Positions 52,834-60,123 of a stretch of DNA of 64,000 nucleotides are shown piece by piece. Under the pieces are notes generated by a model. That model worked only from the letters and a program-made list of their open reading frames with translations. It searched no databases and was not told where the DNA came from. This DNA comes from Tepidibacillus fermentans (GTDB lineage Bacteria; Bacillota; Bacilli; Tepidibacillales; Tepidibacillaceae), in contig NZ_SMAB01000006.1 of the NCBI RefSeq assembly GCF_004342885.1, positions 1 through 64,000 on the forward strand. The letters run 5' to 3'. The position numbers were made by a program, and so were the translations under genes. The first letter of the stretch is position 1. Every line of letters begins with the position of its first letter.

Positions 52834-52947
52834 GGTTTATATATTCCATAAGCAGCGACTTTTGGGAGTGTATTTCTTACTATTTTTTTTTATTCAAAAG
52901 AAATACACAGACAACGGAACTGCTATGGAATATATAAACCTATCTTT
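52834..52947 (+). repeat. palindromic repeat family, full copy B
   Basis: The left arm GGTTTATATATTCCATA (52834-52850) and right arm TATGGAATATATAAACC (52924-52940) are perfect 17-bp inverted repeats. An inner 11-bp stem pairs GTGTATTTCTT (52868-52878) with AAGAAATACAC (52898-52908). AGCAGCGA after the left arm and GACAACGGA before the right arm are shared with copy A. TATCTTTTT follows the right arm. It lies between the TPM gene and a truncated pseudogene. Confidence 0.85.
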
Positions 52948-52977
52948 TTGATTACCAATCTTCCAATCAAAAACTTC

Positions 52978-53198
52978 ATGAGAAGTGAGAACTTATTTGC
53001 AACCTATCATAACGGTGAGCCTTTGACAATCATGGTTGGCCTTTACGTTTAGTGATTCCACACCTCTATTTCTGGAAAAGCGCAAAATGGGTGAGAGGAA
53101 TCGAGCTCATGAAAGAGGATAAACCGGGTTTTTGGGAACGAGCAGGATACAATATGTATGGTGATCCGTGGAAAGAACAAAGATATAAAGATGATTGA
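52978..53198 (+). pseudogene. 3' remnant of a sulfite-oxidase-like molybdoenzyme gene (yuiH)
   Basis: Two frames join to give the end of a sulfite oxidase-like protein (molybdopterin-binding family, YuiH in B. subtilis). [14 protein letters not shown] is read from about 52990 to 53027. After a one-base shift, [20 protein letters not shown], then [20 protein letters not shown] and [11 protein letters not shown], end at the TGA at 53196-53198. Everything upstream, including the Mo ligand Cys region, is missing; repeat copy B ends about 30 bases before the remnant. The gene is dead here. Confidence 0.8.
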
Positions 53199-53299
53199 TA
53201 ACAAGTGAAATGATGATATTTCAAGCGAAAAGCGAATATATTATCAATTTTCATGCCAAATACAAGGTAAATTAGGCTACTTTTAAAAAACGTTTCTAT

Positions 53300-53328
53300 T
53301 TTACAAAAGGATAGATGAGGAGTATGAT
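53300..53328 (+). promoter_or_regulatory. promoter of the riboswitch-kimA transcript
   Basis: TTTACA and TATGAT are separated by 17 bases, with an expected start near 53335, just upstream of the riboswitch. Confidence 0.55.
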
Positions 53329-53351
53329 ACATCTCATACAACTTAAGAATG

Positions 53352-53490
53352 TTATTAACTGCTTAATCCTTTATGGAGCGGGGGAACCATCGTATCTGGG
53401 GTGAATCCTATGAATGATTCATAGGTAGGGCGTTCCTTCTCTACGTCCGAATCCGTCAGCTAACCTCGTAAGCGATATAGAGAGGTGTTT
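53352..53490 (+). ncRNA. c-di-AMP riboswitch (ydaO/yuaA class)
   Basis: The conserved words of the ydaO class appear in order: GGAGCGGGGGAACC, GGGGTGAATCC, a variable hairpin, ATAGGTAGGGCG, TCCGAATCCGTCAGCTAAC and CTCGTAAGCG, closing with AGAGAGG. Binding of c-di-AMP normally lets the downstream terminator form and turns the gene off. It controls the KimA-type potassium importer that follows, as the class does in B. subtilis. Confidence 0.95.
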
Positions 53491-53514
53491 ATCGTGTAGA
53501 CGTTAAACTGATAC

Positions 53515-53543
53515 CACGAGAAAACCATTCTCGTGTTTTTTCT
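53515..53543 (+). terminator. riboswitch-controlled terminator
   Basis: CACGAGAA pairs with TTCTCGTG around a five-base loop, followed by TTTTTTC, between the riboswitch and the kimA ribosome site. Confidence 0.85.
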
Positions 53544-53587
53544 TTTATGGACTTTAATTTTCAAAAAAAGGCAGGAATGAGGATTCT

Positions 53588-55420
53588 ATGTCGACAAATC
53601 AATTAAAAAGGTTGCTTATAGGTTCACCATTACGGACAAAACAACTATCTCATGAAAAATTACCCAAATGGAAGGCATTAGCGGTTTTTTCATCGGATGC
53701 CTTATCTTCAGTAGCCTATGCAACTGAGGAGATTTTACTCGTATTGGCTTTGATTGGAACAGGAGCATTTGCTTATTCCTTACCGATCTCGCTGATCATT
53801 TTATTTTTACTGTTAATTATTACGATTTCCTATCGCCAGATTATTTTTACTTTTCCTTCAGGTGGTGGAGCGTATCTTGTAGCAAAAGAACATTTAAACA
53901 TTAATTATAGCTTAATTGCTGGGGCAGCATTGATGATTGACTATATTTTGACTGTCGCAGTAAGCGTGACTTCAGGGGTGGCGGCAATCACTTCTGCTTT
54001 TCCATTTTTTATTCCTTGGAGAGTTCTATTATCTGTTTTACTTGTAGTGATCCTTATGGTTCTCAACTTGAGAGGAATTCGTGAATCAGCCACCGTATTT
54101 GCTTATCCAACTTATTTATTTATTGGTTCAGTATTGCTGATGATTTTATTTGGGGGATATCAACTCTGGCATGATGGATGGCACGGTTATCCGCAAACAG
54201 CAATTCATCATGGGAATTCTCTAATAGGTAGTGGGGCGATTTTATTACTTTTTTTACGAGCATTTGCTTCGGGATGTTCGGCAATGACAGGAGTAGAAGC
54301 AATTAGTAATGGAGTTCCCGCCTTTCGGTCACCATCTCCCAAAAACGCAGCGAAAACAATGATTTGGATGTCAGTCATTTTAGCAACAATGTTTTTTGGG
54401 ATTACGATTCTTGCTTATGGATATGGAATTACACCGAAAGAGCATGAAACTGTTGTTTCCCAAATTGCAGAACATATTTTTGGAAGAGGAATACTCTATT
54501 ATTTCATACAAATTGTAACGATGTTCATCCTTTTCCTTGCAGCGAATACAAGTTTTGCCGGTTTCCCCCAACTCACTTCCATTATTGCGAAGGATGGGTT
54601 CTTACCAAGAAACTTAACAGCACGAGGAGACCGTCTTGTGTTCTCAAATGGGATTATTTTATTAAGTGTGATGGCAATCATATTGATTATTGCCTTCCAT
54701 GGTGATAGTCATGCTTTGATTCCTCTCTATGCAGTAGGAGTATTTTTATCTTTCACGATTGCTCAGGCTGGAATGGTCAAGTCGTTTATACAAGAAAAAG
54801 GAAATAAATGGTTATCTAAGACGATGGTCAATGGTATTGGGACCTTATTTACAGGAATTGTGACCATCGTGACAATTGTTGCCAAGTTTACTGAAGGTGC
54901 TTGGATGGTTACTTTAGCCATACCTATTGTTGTCTTAATTTTTTATCGCATCAAAGATCATTATAATGATGTTTCCAATGAGCTACGACTGGAGCAACCG
55001 ATTCAAATCAGTGAAATGACATCGAAAGTGATTATCCCTATTTCGGGGGTAAGTAAGGTTGTTGCTCAATCGGTATCATATGCGAAAAGTATTTCAGATG
55101 ATGTGGTTGCGGTTACGGTAGCGTTTGATGATGAACAAGCATCACGAATGAGAGAAAAATGGAATTCTCGGATTCCAAATGTTCCTCTAGTCATTTTACG
55201 TTCACCATATCGAACATTGATTCCTCCTTTAATGAAATATATTGATAATTTGGAAAAGTCAAGTGATAACATGTTTATTACGATATTAATACCGCAATTT
55301 ATTGTAAGAAAATGGTGGCATACATTATTGCATAACCAAACAGCAGTTGTTTTGAGGACCGTTTTGTTGCATAAAAAGAACGTGGTCGTTACAACGATCC
55401 CATTTCATTTAAGACATTAA
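53588..55420 (+). CDS. kimA: KimA-type high-affinity potassium importer (KUP/APC superfamily)
   Basis: A 610-residue transporter with twelve membrane segments over the first 450 residues and a soluble C-terminal domain. The N terminus (GSPLRTKQLSHEKLPKWKAL, then FSSDALSSVAYATEEIL) matches the KimA/YdaO family, and the length equals B. subtilis KimA (607). KimA imports K+ with protons and is blocked by c-di-AMP at the RNA and protein levels. The riboswitch upstream supports the assignment. GAATGAGG precedes the ATG. Confidence 0.92.
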   Translation: MSTNQLKRLLIGSPLRTKQLSHEKLPKWKALAVFSSDALSSVAYATEEILLVLALIGTGAFAYSLPISLIILFLLLIITISYRQIIFTFPSGGGAYLVAKEHLNINYSLIAGAALMIDYILTVAVSVTSGVAAITSAFPFFIPWRVLLSVLLVVILMVLNLRGIRESATVFAYPTYLFIGSVLLMILFGGYQLWHDGWHGYPQTAIHHGNSLIGSGAILLLFLRAFASGCSAMTGVEAISNGVPAFRSPSPKNAAKTMIWMSVILATMFFGITILAYGYGITPKEHETVVSQIAEHIFGRGILYYFIQIVTMFILFLAANTSFAGFPQLTSIIAKDGFLPRNLTARGDRLVFSNGIILLSVMAIILIIAFHGDSHALIPLYAVGVFLSFTIAQAGMVKSFIQEKGNKWLSKTMVNGIGTLFTGIVTIVTIVAKFTEGAWMVTLAIPIVVLIFYRIKDHYNDVSNELRLEQPIQISEMTSKVIIPISGVSKVVAQSVSYAKSISDDVVAVTVAFDDEQASRMREKWNSRIPNVPLVILRSPYRTLIPPLMKYIDNLEKSSDNMFITILIPQFIVRKWWHTLLHNQTAVVLRTVLLHKKNVVVTTIPFHLRH

Positions 55421-55525
55421 ACTTTTTCTCTCTACCATAGACTATAGAATCGAATGAGTCTATTCTATATAATTAAGACGAGTTCTATTTTGAAATGATA
55501 AACTTTAATTCATGAATGGAAAGTG

Positions 55526-55921
55526 ATGGGGATGGAAGAAAAATTAGCGATTGATATATTTGTTCAATTTTCAACCAGGAATTTATCCGAATTTAAAAAG
55601 GCCATTCCAAAAATAAAAATGATTTTAATGAAAGATCTACAGTTAGATGATCGGTTTCATCCCAAAAAGTATGTTCGTTATTATCTAACATTGAAAATAT
55701 TAAGAATGTCTGACCAAATGCCGATTCATCCAGATTTTAATATTTCACAACAACGAATTGAACGTATCCATAATGCAGCACTTACCCTTGATATTTTAGA
55801 GATGAAGCTTTATTCGATAACAGGCTTGAACGAGGATTTGTTTTGCCATGTTGAGGTTGGTGGTGTTTATGTTTTGGAGAATGAAGAAGAAGCAAATGTA
55901 GACCCGTGGTACAGTATTTAA
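55526..55921 (+). CDS. hypothetical protein, about 131 residues
   Basis: A soluble protein without membrane segments, acidic at the C terminus (ENEEEANVDPWYSI) and helical in the middle (RIERIHNAALTLDILEMKLYSI). I do not recognise the family. The start is uncertain: GTG at 55523, ATG at 55526 and ATG at 55532 are all in frame, and no strong ribosome site stands out. It has its own terminator and follows kimA by about 100 bases. Confidence 0.6.
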   Translation: MGMEEKLAIDIFVQFSTRNLSEFKKAIPKIKMILMKDLQLDDRFHPKKYVRYYLTLKILRMSDQMPIHPDFNISQQRIERIHNAALTLDILEMKLYSITGLNEDLFCHVEVGGVYVLENEEEANVDPWYSI

Positions 55922-55961
55922 AAAAAGCAGACGATATGAAAAATGTCGTCTGCTTTTTTGA
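55922..55961 (+). terminator. strong terminator
   Basis: AAAAAAGCAGACGA pairs with TCGTCTGCTTTTTT around an eleven-base loop; it also serves the convergent small gene that follows. Confidence 0.88.
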
Positions 55962-55976
55962 AGTATATCTTGTTCA

Positions 55977-56105
55977 TTATCTCGTTTTTTTATTCGGTTG
56001 AAACTGTTCAGCATTTTCTTTTGCCATTTGCATTTCTTCATAAAGACCTTTTTGATCTGCATTGACTCGAAGTTTCTGAGGTGTTTTATGTTTTTCTTCT
56101 CCCAT
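55977..56105 (-). CDS. small hypothetical protein, 42 residues
   Basis: A short minus-strand gene with an excellent ribosome site (AAAGGAGG, about nine bases before the ATG). The product is highly charged and helical (MGEEKHKTPQKLRVNADQ at the start, then GLYEEMQMAKENAEQF, ending NKKTR) with no hydrophobic segment. Its style recalls small spore proteins, but I cannot assign it to a family. Confidence 0.6.
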   Translation of the reverse strand: MGEEKHKTPQKLRVNADQKGLYEEMQMAKENAEQFQPNKKTR

Positions 56106-56219
56106 CTATTTAAGCCTCCTTTCGTTTTTTCTAGTGTTCGATGGGAAAGATCGTTTCATGTATAAAAAGAGGTTGTCTATGATTGACAATAATTCCAATT
56201 ATGGTACATTTAAAATGTT

Positions 56220-56330
56220 GGGAAACGCTTTCATATGGAGTTAAAACTCCATATGAATAAGTTCGGCTTTATCAAATCTAACTTTTGACTTCAGACTTTC
56301 TGAACAAATTTTGCGAAGCAAAAATTGTTC
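56220..56330 (+). other. structured leader upstream of the CBS-domain gene
   Basis: The leader holds a perfect hairpin (CATATGGAGT with ACTCCATATG, 56232-56255) and a second near its end (AACAA-ATTTTGC with GCAAAAAT-TTGTT, about 56302-56329) that stops just before the ribosome site. At its upstream edge GGGAAACGCTTTCA (56220-56233) has two mismatches to a CcpA cre site. A TTGACA stands at 56183-56188. It may regulate translation; no known riboswitch class was recognised. Confidence 0.35.
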
Positions 56331-56348
56331 ATTAGGGAGAGATGTGTT

Positions 56349-56795
56349 ATGCAACAATTGGATCAATTTCGGGATCAAATTATGTCTAAGGAGATTGGTT
56401 CACTTATTATACCTTTTCAGAATGTGATTACTGTAAGATCAACATGGAATTTAGAAAAGGCTTTAAGTAAATTGATGGAATCTGGTTGGTCTTCTGTCCC
56501 TGTTCTAAATGAGGCGGATGAAGTAGAAGGGGTTATCAGTAAATCGGAAATCCTTGAATACGCTAGGATGGAGAAAGTCCCATATTATCTTGATTTTCGT
56601 CGTAAATTCGTCCATGATGCGATGAAGCAAAATGTCCCGATGTTAAGTGATGATACCATATTACGCTATGGAATCGAATTACTTGTGGATTGGCCGTATT
56701 TGCCTATTGTCAATCATGATCGGAAATTCATCGGAATCTTAACTAGACGATCAGTATTAGATTATTTGCTAAAAGAGTTCTATGAAGCCGAATAA
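56349..56795 (+). CDS. CBS-domain pair protein, DarB/CbpB-like c-di-AMP receptor
   Basis: A 148-residue protein made of two CBS domains and little else. The pattern NLEKALSKLMESGWSSVPVL, later VEGVISKSEI and finally FIGILTRRSVLDYLLKE parallels B. subtilis DarB (YkuL), which binds c-di-AMP and controls the Rel stringent-response enzyme. The ATG at 56349 follows GGGAGAG; a longer frame is not used. A c-di-AMP-controlled kimA lies 1 kb upstream. CBS pairs also bind other nucleotides, so the ligand is inferred. Confidence 0.72.
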   Translation: MQQLDQFRDQIMSKEIGSLIIPFQNVITVRSTWNLEKALSKLMESGWSSVPVLNEADEVEGVISKSEILEYARMEKVPYYLDFRRKFVHDAMKQNVPMLSDDTILRYGIELLVDWPYLPIVNHDRKFIGILTRRSVLDYLLKEFYEAE

Positions 56796-56866
56796 ATTCA
56801 TTTCATAATTTTTAAATAGTTCTATTGAATCAAAAAGAAATGTGAACTAAAATCAAAGTGTAGTAA

Positions 56867-56880
56867 TGAAAGCGTTATGA
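56867..56880. promoter_or_regulatory. candidate CcpA cre site upstream of lutABC
   Basis: TGAAAGCGTTATGA differs from TGWAANCGNTNWCA at one position. It lies about 70 bases before the predicted lut start and ahead of a hairpin, a plausible place for catabolite control. Confidence 0.4.
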
Positions 56881-56882
56881 TT

Positions 56883-56908
56883 AACCTCATAAATTTTTTA
56901 TGAGGTTT
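56883..56908 (+). terminator. terminator of the CBS-domain gene
   Basis: AACCTCATAAA pairs with TTTATGAGGTT around a three-base loop; the T-tail is short. Confidence 0.65.
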
Positions 56909-56912
56909 CTAA

Positions 56913-56941
56913 TTAAACAGGTCATCAGATGACCATATAAT
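56913..56941 (+). promoter_or_regulatory. lut promoter with LutR-type operator in the spacer
   Basis: TTAAAC (56913-56918) and TATAAT (56936-56941) are 17 bases apart. The spacer is filled by the palindrome GGTCATCAGATGACC (56920-56934), whose core TCATC-A-GATGA is, as I recall, the form of the LutR (GntR family) operator. Bound repressor would block the polymerase until lactate is present. No lutR gene is in the window. Confidence 0.75.
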
Positions 56942-56963
56942 CTTGTGAATGGGTGTGAGGAAA

Positions 56964-57695
56964 GTGAAGGTTTCTCTTTTTGCAACTTGTATTACTGATA
57001 TGTTTTATCCCAATGCGGGAAAAGCGGCGGTAAATCTATTACGTCGTTTTGGGGTAGGGGTGGATTTTCCACAAGGTCAAACGTGCTGTGGACAGCCTGC
57101 TTATAATAGCGGTTATATGGAAGAAGCAAAGCAAGCTGCCAAGCAAATGATTCGTGCTTTTGAACATAGTGAATACATCATTGGCCTCTCTGGTTCCTGT
57201 AGTTCCATGTTAAAAAAACATTATGTGGAATTATTTGAGGGAGATCCAGAATGGTATCCGAAAGCGGTTTCACTCTCTGAGAAAGTGTATGAATTCTCCC
57301 AGTTCTTTGTCGATGTATTAGGTATTACCGACGTGGGTGCTGAATTAAATGCCACTGTCACACTTCATATTGCTTGTCATACACGTCGAGGTATGGGAGT
57401 TGTCGATCAACCAGAGCAAATGTTACGTGCTGTGAAAGGACTAAAATTTGTTCCACTACCAAATGCAGAAGATTGCTGTGGTTTTGGTGGTACTTTCTCC
57501 GTGAAGAATCCAGAAATCTCTGAGGAAATGGTTCAGGAAAAAACGGAACATATAGAGGAGACAGGTGCTGAAATTTTAGTTGGAACAGATCTGGCTTGTC
57601 TAATGAATATTGGTGGACGGTTACGACATAACGGAAAACCAATACCAATGATGCATATTGCAGAAATATTAGAACGGGGGTTGGCGAATAAATGA
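56964..57695 (+). CDS. lutA: LutA: lactate utilisation Fe-S oxidoreductase subunit
   Basis: First subunit of the LutABC L-lactate dehydrogenase complex. Two CCG-type cysteine-rich domains are seen (TCCGQPAYNSGY and DCCGFGGTFSVKNPE), each preceded by the matching conserved Cys (LFATCITDMF, HIACHTRRG). The predicted transcription start is near 56948, so the ATG at 56949 would be leaderless and the GTG at 56964 gives the normal family N terminus (MKVSLFATC). The ribosome site GTGAGG is close to it, so the GTG at 56955 remains possible. Confidence 0.9.
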   Translation: MKVSLFATCITDMFYPNAGKAAVNLLRRFGVGVDFPQGQTCCGQPAYNSGYMEEAKQAAKQMIRAFEHSEYIIGLSGSCSSMLKKHYVELFEGDPEWYPKAVSLSEKVYEFSQFFVDVLGITDVGAELNATVTLHIACHTRRGMGVVDQPEQMLRAVKGLKFVPLPNAEDCCGFGGTFSVKNPEISEEMVQEKTEHIEETGAEILVGTDLACLMNIGGRLRHNGKPIPMMHIAEILERGLANK

Positions 57696-59113
57696 GTAAA
57701 GAAACCCACCAAAGATTAGTTGAACGTGTAAATAAGGCTAAGAAGGATCAATTCCTCAAGCAATCGTTACAAAAAGCCCAAGCTCGCTTTCGTGACGGAA
57801 GAAAAGCAAGAGCAGATGAATTAGGAAATCTTGAGGAATGGAAAGAAAGAGCAAGTCAGATTCGTAGACACACGATTGAAAATCTCGATAGTTATTTAGA
57901 ACAATTTGCTAATAATGTTCGCAAGTTAGGTGGAAAGATTTATTTTGCTAGTACAGACAAAGATGCAATCGATTACATTAAAAAAGTAGTGAAAGAAAAA
58001 GATACCCATTCGATTGTAAAATCAAAGTCGATGGTTTCGGAAGAGATGCATTTAAATAAGGCATTAGAAGCTGAAGGAATCCGAATGGTAGAAACGGATT
58101 TAGGGGAATATATTATTCAATTAGCAAATGAAACCCCCTCCCATATTATCGTACCTGCGATTCATAAGAATAAAGAACAAGTGGCCGAATTATTCTCAAA
58201 AGTAGCAGGTAAGGAATTACCTACTGATCCGCATGAGCTTACCGAATTTGCCCGTAAGACGTTACGACAAGAGTATTTTAAAGCAGAAGTAGGAATTACG
58301 GGTTGTAACTTTGCCATTGCAGAATCGGGTTCATTTGTTCTTGTTACAAACGAGGGAAATGCTCGGATGAGTACCACTCTTCCACGAACACATATCGTGA
58401 TCATGGGGATGGAGCGTATCGTACCCACATGGGAGGATTTAGATGTTGTTCTTTCTTTATTACCACGCCATGCGACGGGCCAAAAAATCACTAGTTATGT
58501 AACAGCGATAACGGGACCAAAACAGCCGCAAGATATTGATGGTCCAGAAGAGTTGCATATTGTGGTTGTCGATAATGGACGTTCGGGTATCTTGGGAACA
58601 AAATATCAAGAAGTTCTCAAGTGTATCCGTTGCGGGGCTTGTCTAAATGTATGTCCAGTATATCGTCATATTGGCGGGCACGCTTATGGAAGTGTCTATC
58701 CTGGACCGATCGGTGCGGTATTATCTCCATTATTAAGTGATAAGGAAGATCATAAAGAGTTACCATTTGCTTCAACGTTATGCTATGCTTGTTCAGAAGT
58801 TTGCCCAGTAAAAATTCCATTAGCTGAGTTACTGATTGAGCATCGTAAAGATTATGTAGATAGTAAACGGTCTTCTTTTGGTGAACGGATGGCAATGAAA
58901 GTGTTTGGAATGGTTGCTGGAAGTCAAACTCTTTATGAGACAGCCACTAAAGCAGCTCACTCTTTAACAAAGCCGGTTACAAAGGATGGTTACTTTAATA
59001 GGGCCCTGCCTGTTTTACGTAATTGGACTGATGTCAAAGATATGCCGCAACCAGCAAAAGAAACCTTTAGGGATTGGTGGAATAAAGAGGGAAAGGATGC
59101 TGGTAAAGAATGA
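57692..59113 (+). CDS. lutB: LutB: lactate utilisation iron-sulfur subunit
   Basis: A 473-residue subunit with an N-terminal LUD domain (GSFVLVTNEGNARMSTTLPR) and a C-terminal ferredoxin-like region with two 4Fe-4S motifs (CIRCGACLNVCPVYRHIGG and CYACSEVCPVKIP). It moves electrons from lactate towards the quinone pool. It overlaps lutA and lutC by four bases each, giving tight coupling. Confidence 0.93.
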   Translation: MSKETHQRLVERVNKAKKDQFLKQSLQKAQARFRDGRKARADELGNLEEWKERASQIRRHTIENLDSYLEQFANNVRKLGGKIYFASTDKDAIDYIKKVVKEKDTHSIVKSKSMVSEEMHLNKALEAEGIRMVETDLGEYIIQLANETPSHIIVPAIHKNKEQVAELFSKVAGKELPTDPHELTEFARKTLRQEYFKAEVGITGCNFAIAESGSFVLVTNEGNARMSTTLPRTHIVIMGMERIVPTWEDLDVVLSLLPRHATGQKITSYVTAITGPKQPQDIDGPEELHIVVVDNGRSGILGTKYQEVLKCIRCGACLNVCPVYRHIGGHAYGSVYPGPIGAVLSPLLSDKEDHKELPFASTLCYACSEVCPVKIPLAELLIEHRKDYVDSKRSSFGERMAMKVFGMVAGSQTLYETATKAAHSLTKPVTKDGYFNRALPVLRNWTDVKDMPQPAKETFRDWWNKEGKDAGKE

Positions 59114-59811
59114 GCAAATCATTGAATCATGATCAAGAAAGTTTCTTAAATCATATTTCTAAACGATTGGGACGTGAACGTCGTTCCAATGTTTCACCTC
59201 CCAAATATGATCAATTTCCATGGGATCATCTCTACCAAGGAATGGATCAAGAGGGATTGATCCAGCAATTCATTAAAAATCTTGAAGCGATTGCCGGAAA
59301 AGTTCGACGTATTTCTTTAGCTGATGTAGCAAATGAGATTATAAATATTATTGATGAGATTCAAGCAAAAAAAGTAATTATCTGGGATGATCCAAGGTTA
59401 GAACAATATGGAATTGAAGAAGCGTTAAAAGATAAGATAGAGTATATGAAGTGGGAGACAACCAAAGGATTCGAAACACTTACTCAATATGCCGAAAAAA
59501 GCCAGATGGGCATAACGGTGACTGAATTAGGATTGTCAGAAACAGGTACAATTGTCCTATATAATGAGGGTGGCAAGGGGAGAAGTGTGAGCCTTCTTCC
59601 AGAAGTTCATGTTGCGATTTTACCTTCAGAAAAGATCGTCACTCGGTTAACTCAAGCGTTGCAAATGATCAAAAGAACTTTTGATGAGAAAGGGCGTCTC
59701 CCTTCCCTCATTAACTTCATTTCCGGACCAAGCAGAACATCTGATATTGAGATGGTACTAACGACAGGAGTACATGGGCCAAAAGAATTATATGTTTTAA
59801 TTGTCGATTAG
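59110..59811 (+). CDS. lutC: LutC: lactate utilisation LUD-domain subunit
   Basis: A 233-residue LUD-domain protein, third part of the LutABC complex. Landmarks are GITVTELGLSETGTIVLY, SLLPEVHVAILP and FISGPSRTSDIEMVLTTGVHGP. The ATG overlaps the lutB stop, and a strong terminator follows the gene. Confidence 0.93.
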   Translation: MSKSLNHDQESFLNHISKRLGRERRSNVSPPKYDQFPWDHLYQGMDQEGLIQQFIKNLEAIAGKVRRISLADVANEIINIIDEIQAKKVIIWDDPRLEQYGIEEALKDKIEYMKWETTKGFETLTQYAEKSQMGITVTELGLSETGTIVLYNEGGKGRSVSLLPEVHVAILPSEKIVTRLTQALQMIKRTFDEKGRLPSLINFISGPSRTSDIEMVLTTGVHGPKELYVLIVD

Positions 59812-59820
59812 ACCATGATT

Positions 59821-59853
59821 AGAACCTCTCTTAATTGAAGAGAGGTTCTTTTT
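59821..59853 (+). terminator. terminator of lutABC
   Basis: AGAACCTCTCTT pairs perfectly with AAGAGAGGTTCT around five bases, followed by TTTTG. Confidence 0.9.
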
Positions 59854-60123
59854 GTGTGCGGACGGCATGGTACGAAATTCGTAGAGCCTGTATAAGCGAT
59901 TGTAGAGGGAAAAGCTCCTATTTTTGGAGGATCAAATCGTACTTTTCTTGGATATCGTCGATAGTCTTCCATACTGATCAGTTGAGGTACATAATGTATT
60001 TTTTTAGTATTTTTGGTATGGAATGAATGCCTAAGAATTGTAAAAGGTCTTAGAAAGGGTATAGACTTTATTCTTTATAGCCATACTAATTAGGAAGAAT
60101 GAGGAAGATAAGGATGTGAAAAT
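59854..60123 (+). other. long leader region of the NhaC-family gene
   Basis: No convincing gene lies here. It holds a small palindrome (TACGAA-A-TTCGTA, 59871-59883), a stem CTCC/GGAG enclosed by CGATT/AATCG (about 59899-59949), and low-complexity AT-rich DNA. A frame of 63 codons has no ribosome site and a Cys/Trp/Ile-rich random-looking product. The paired segments could be a leader RNA, but no known riboswitch was recognised. Confidence 0.3.

Noticed and set aside
59835-60026. 63-codon frame after lutC
   Set aside because: It starts inside the lutABC terminator, has no ribosome site and reads as random Cys/Trp/Ile-rich sequence.
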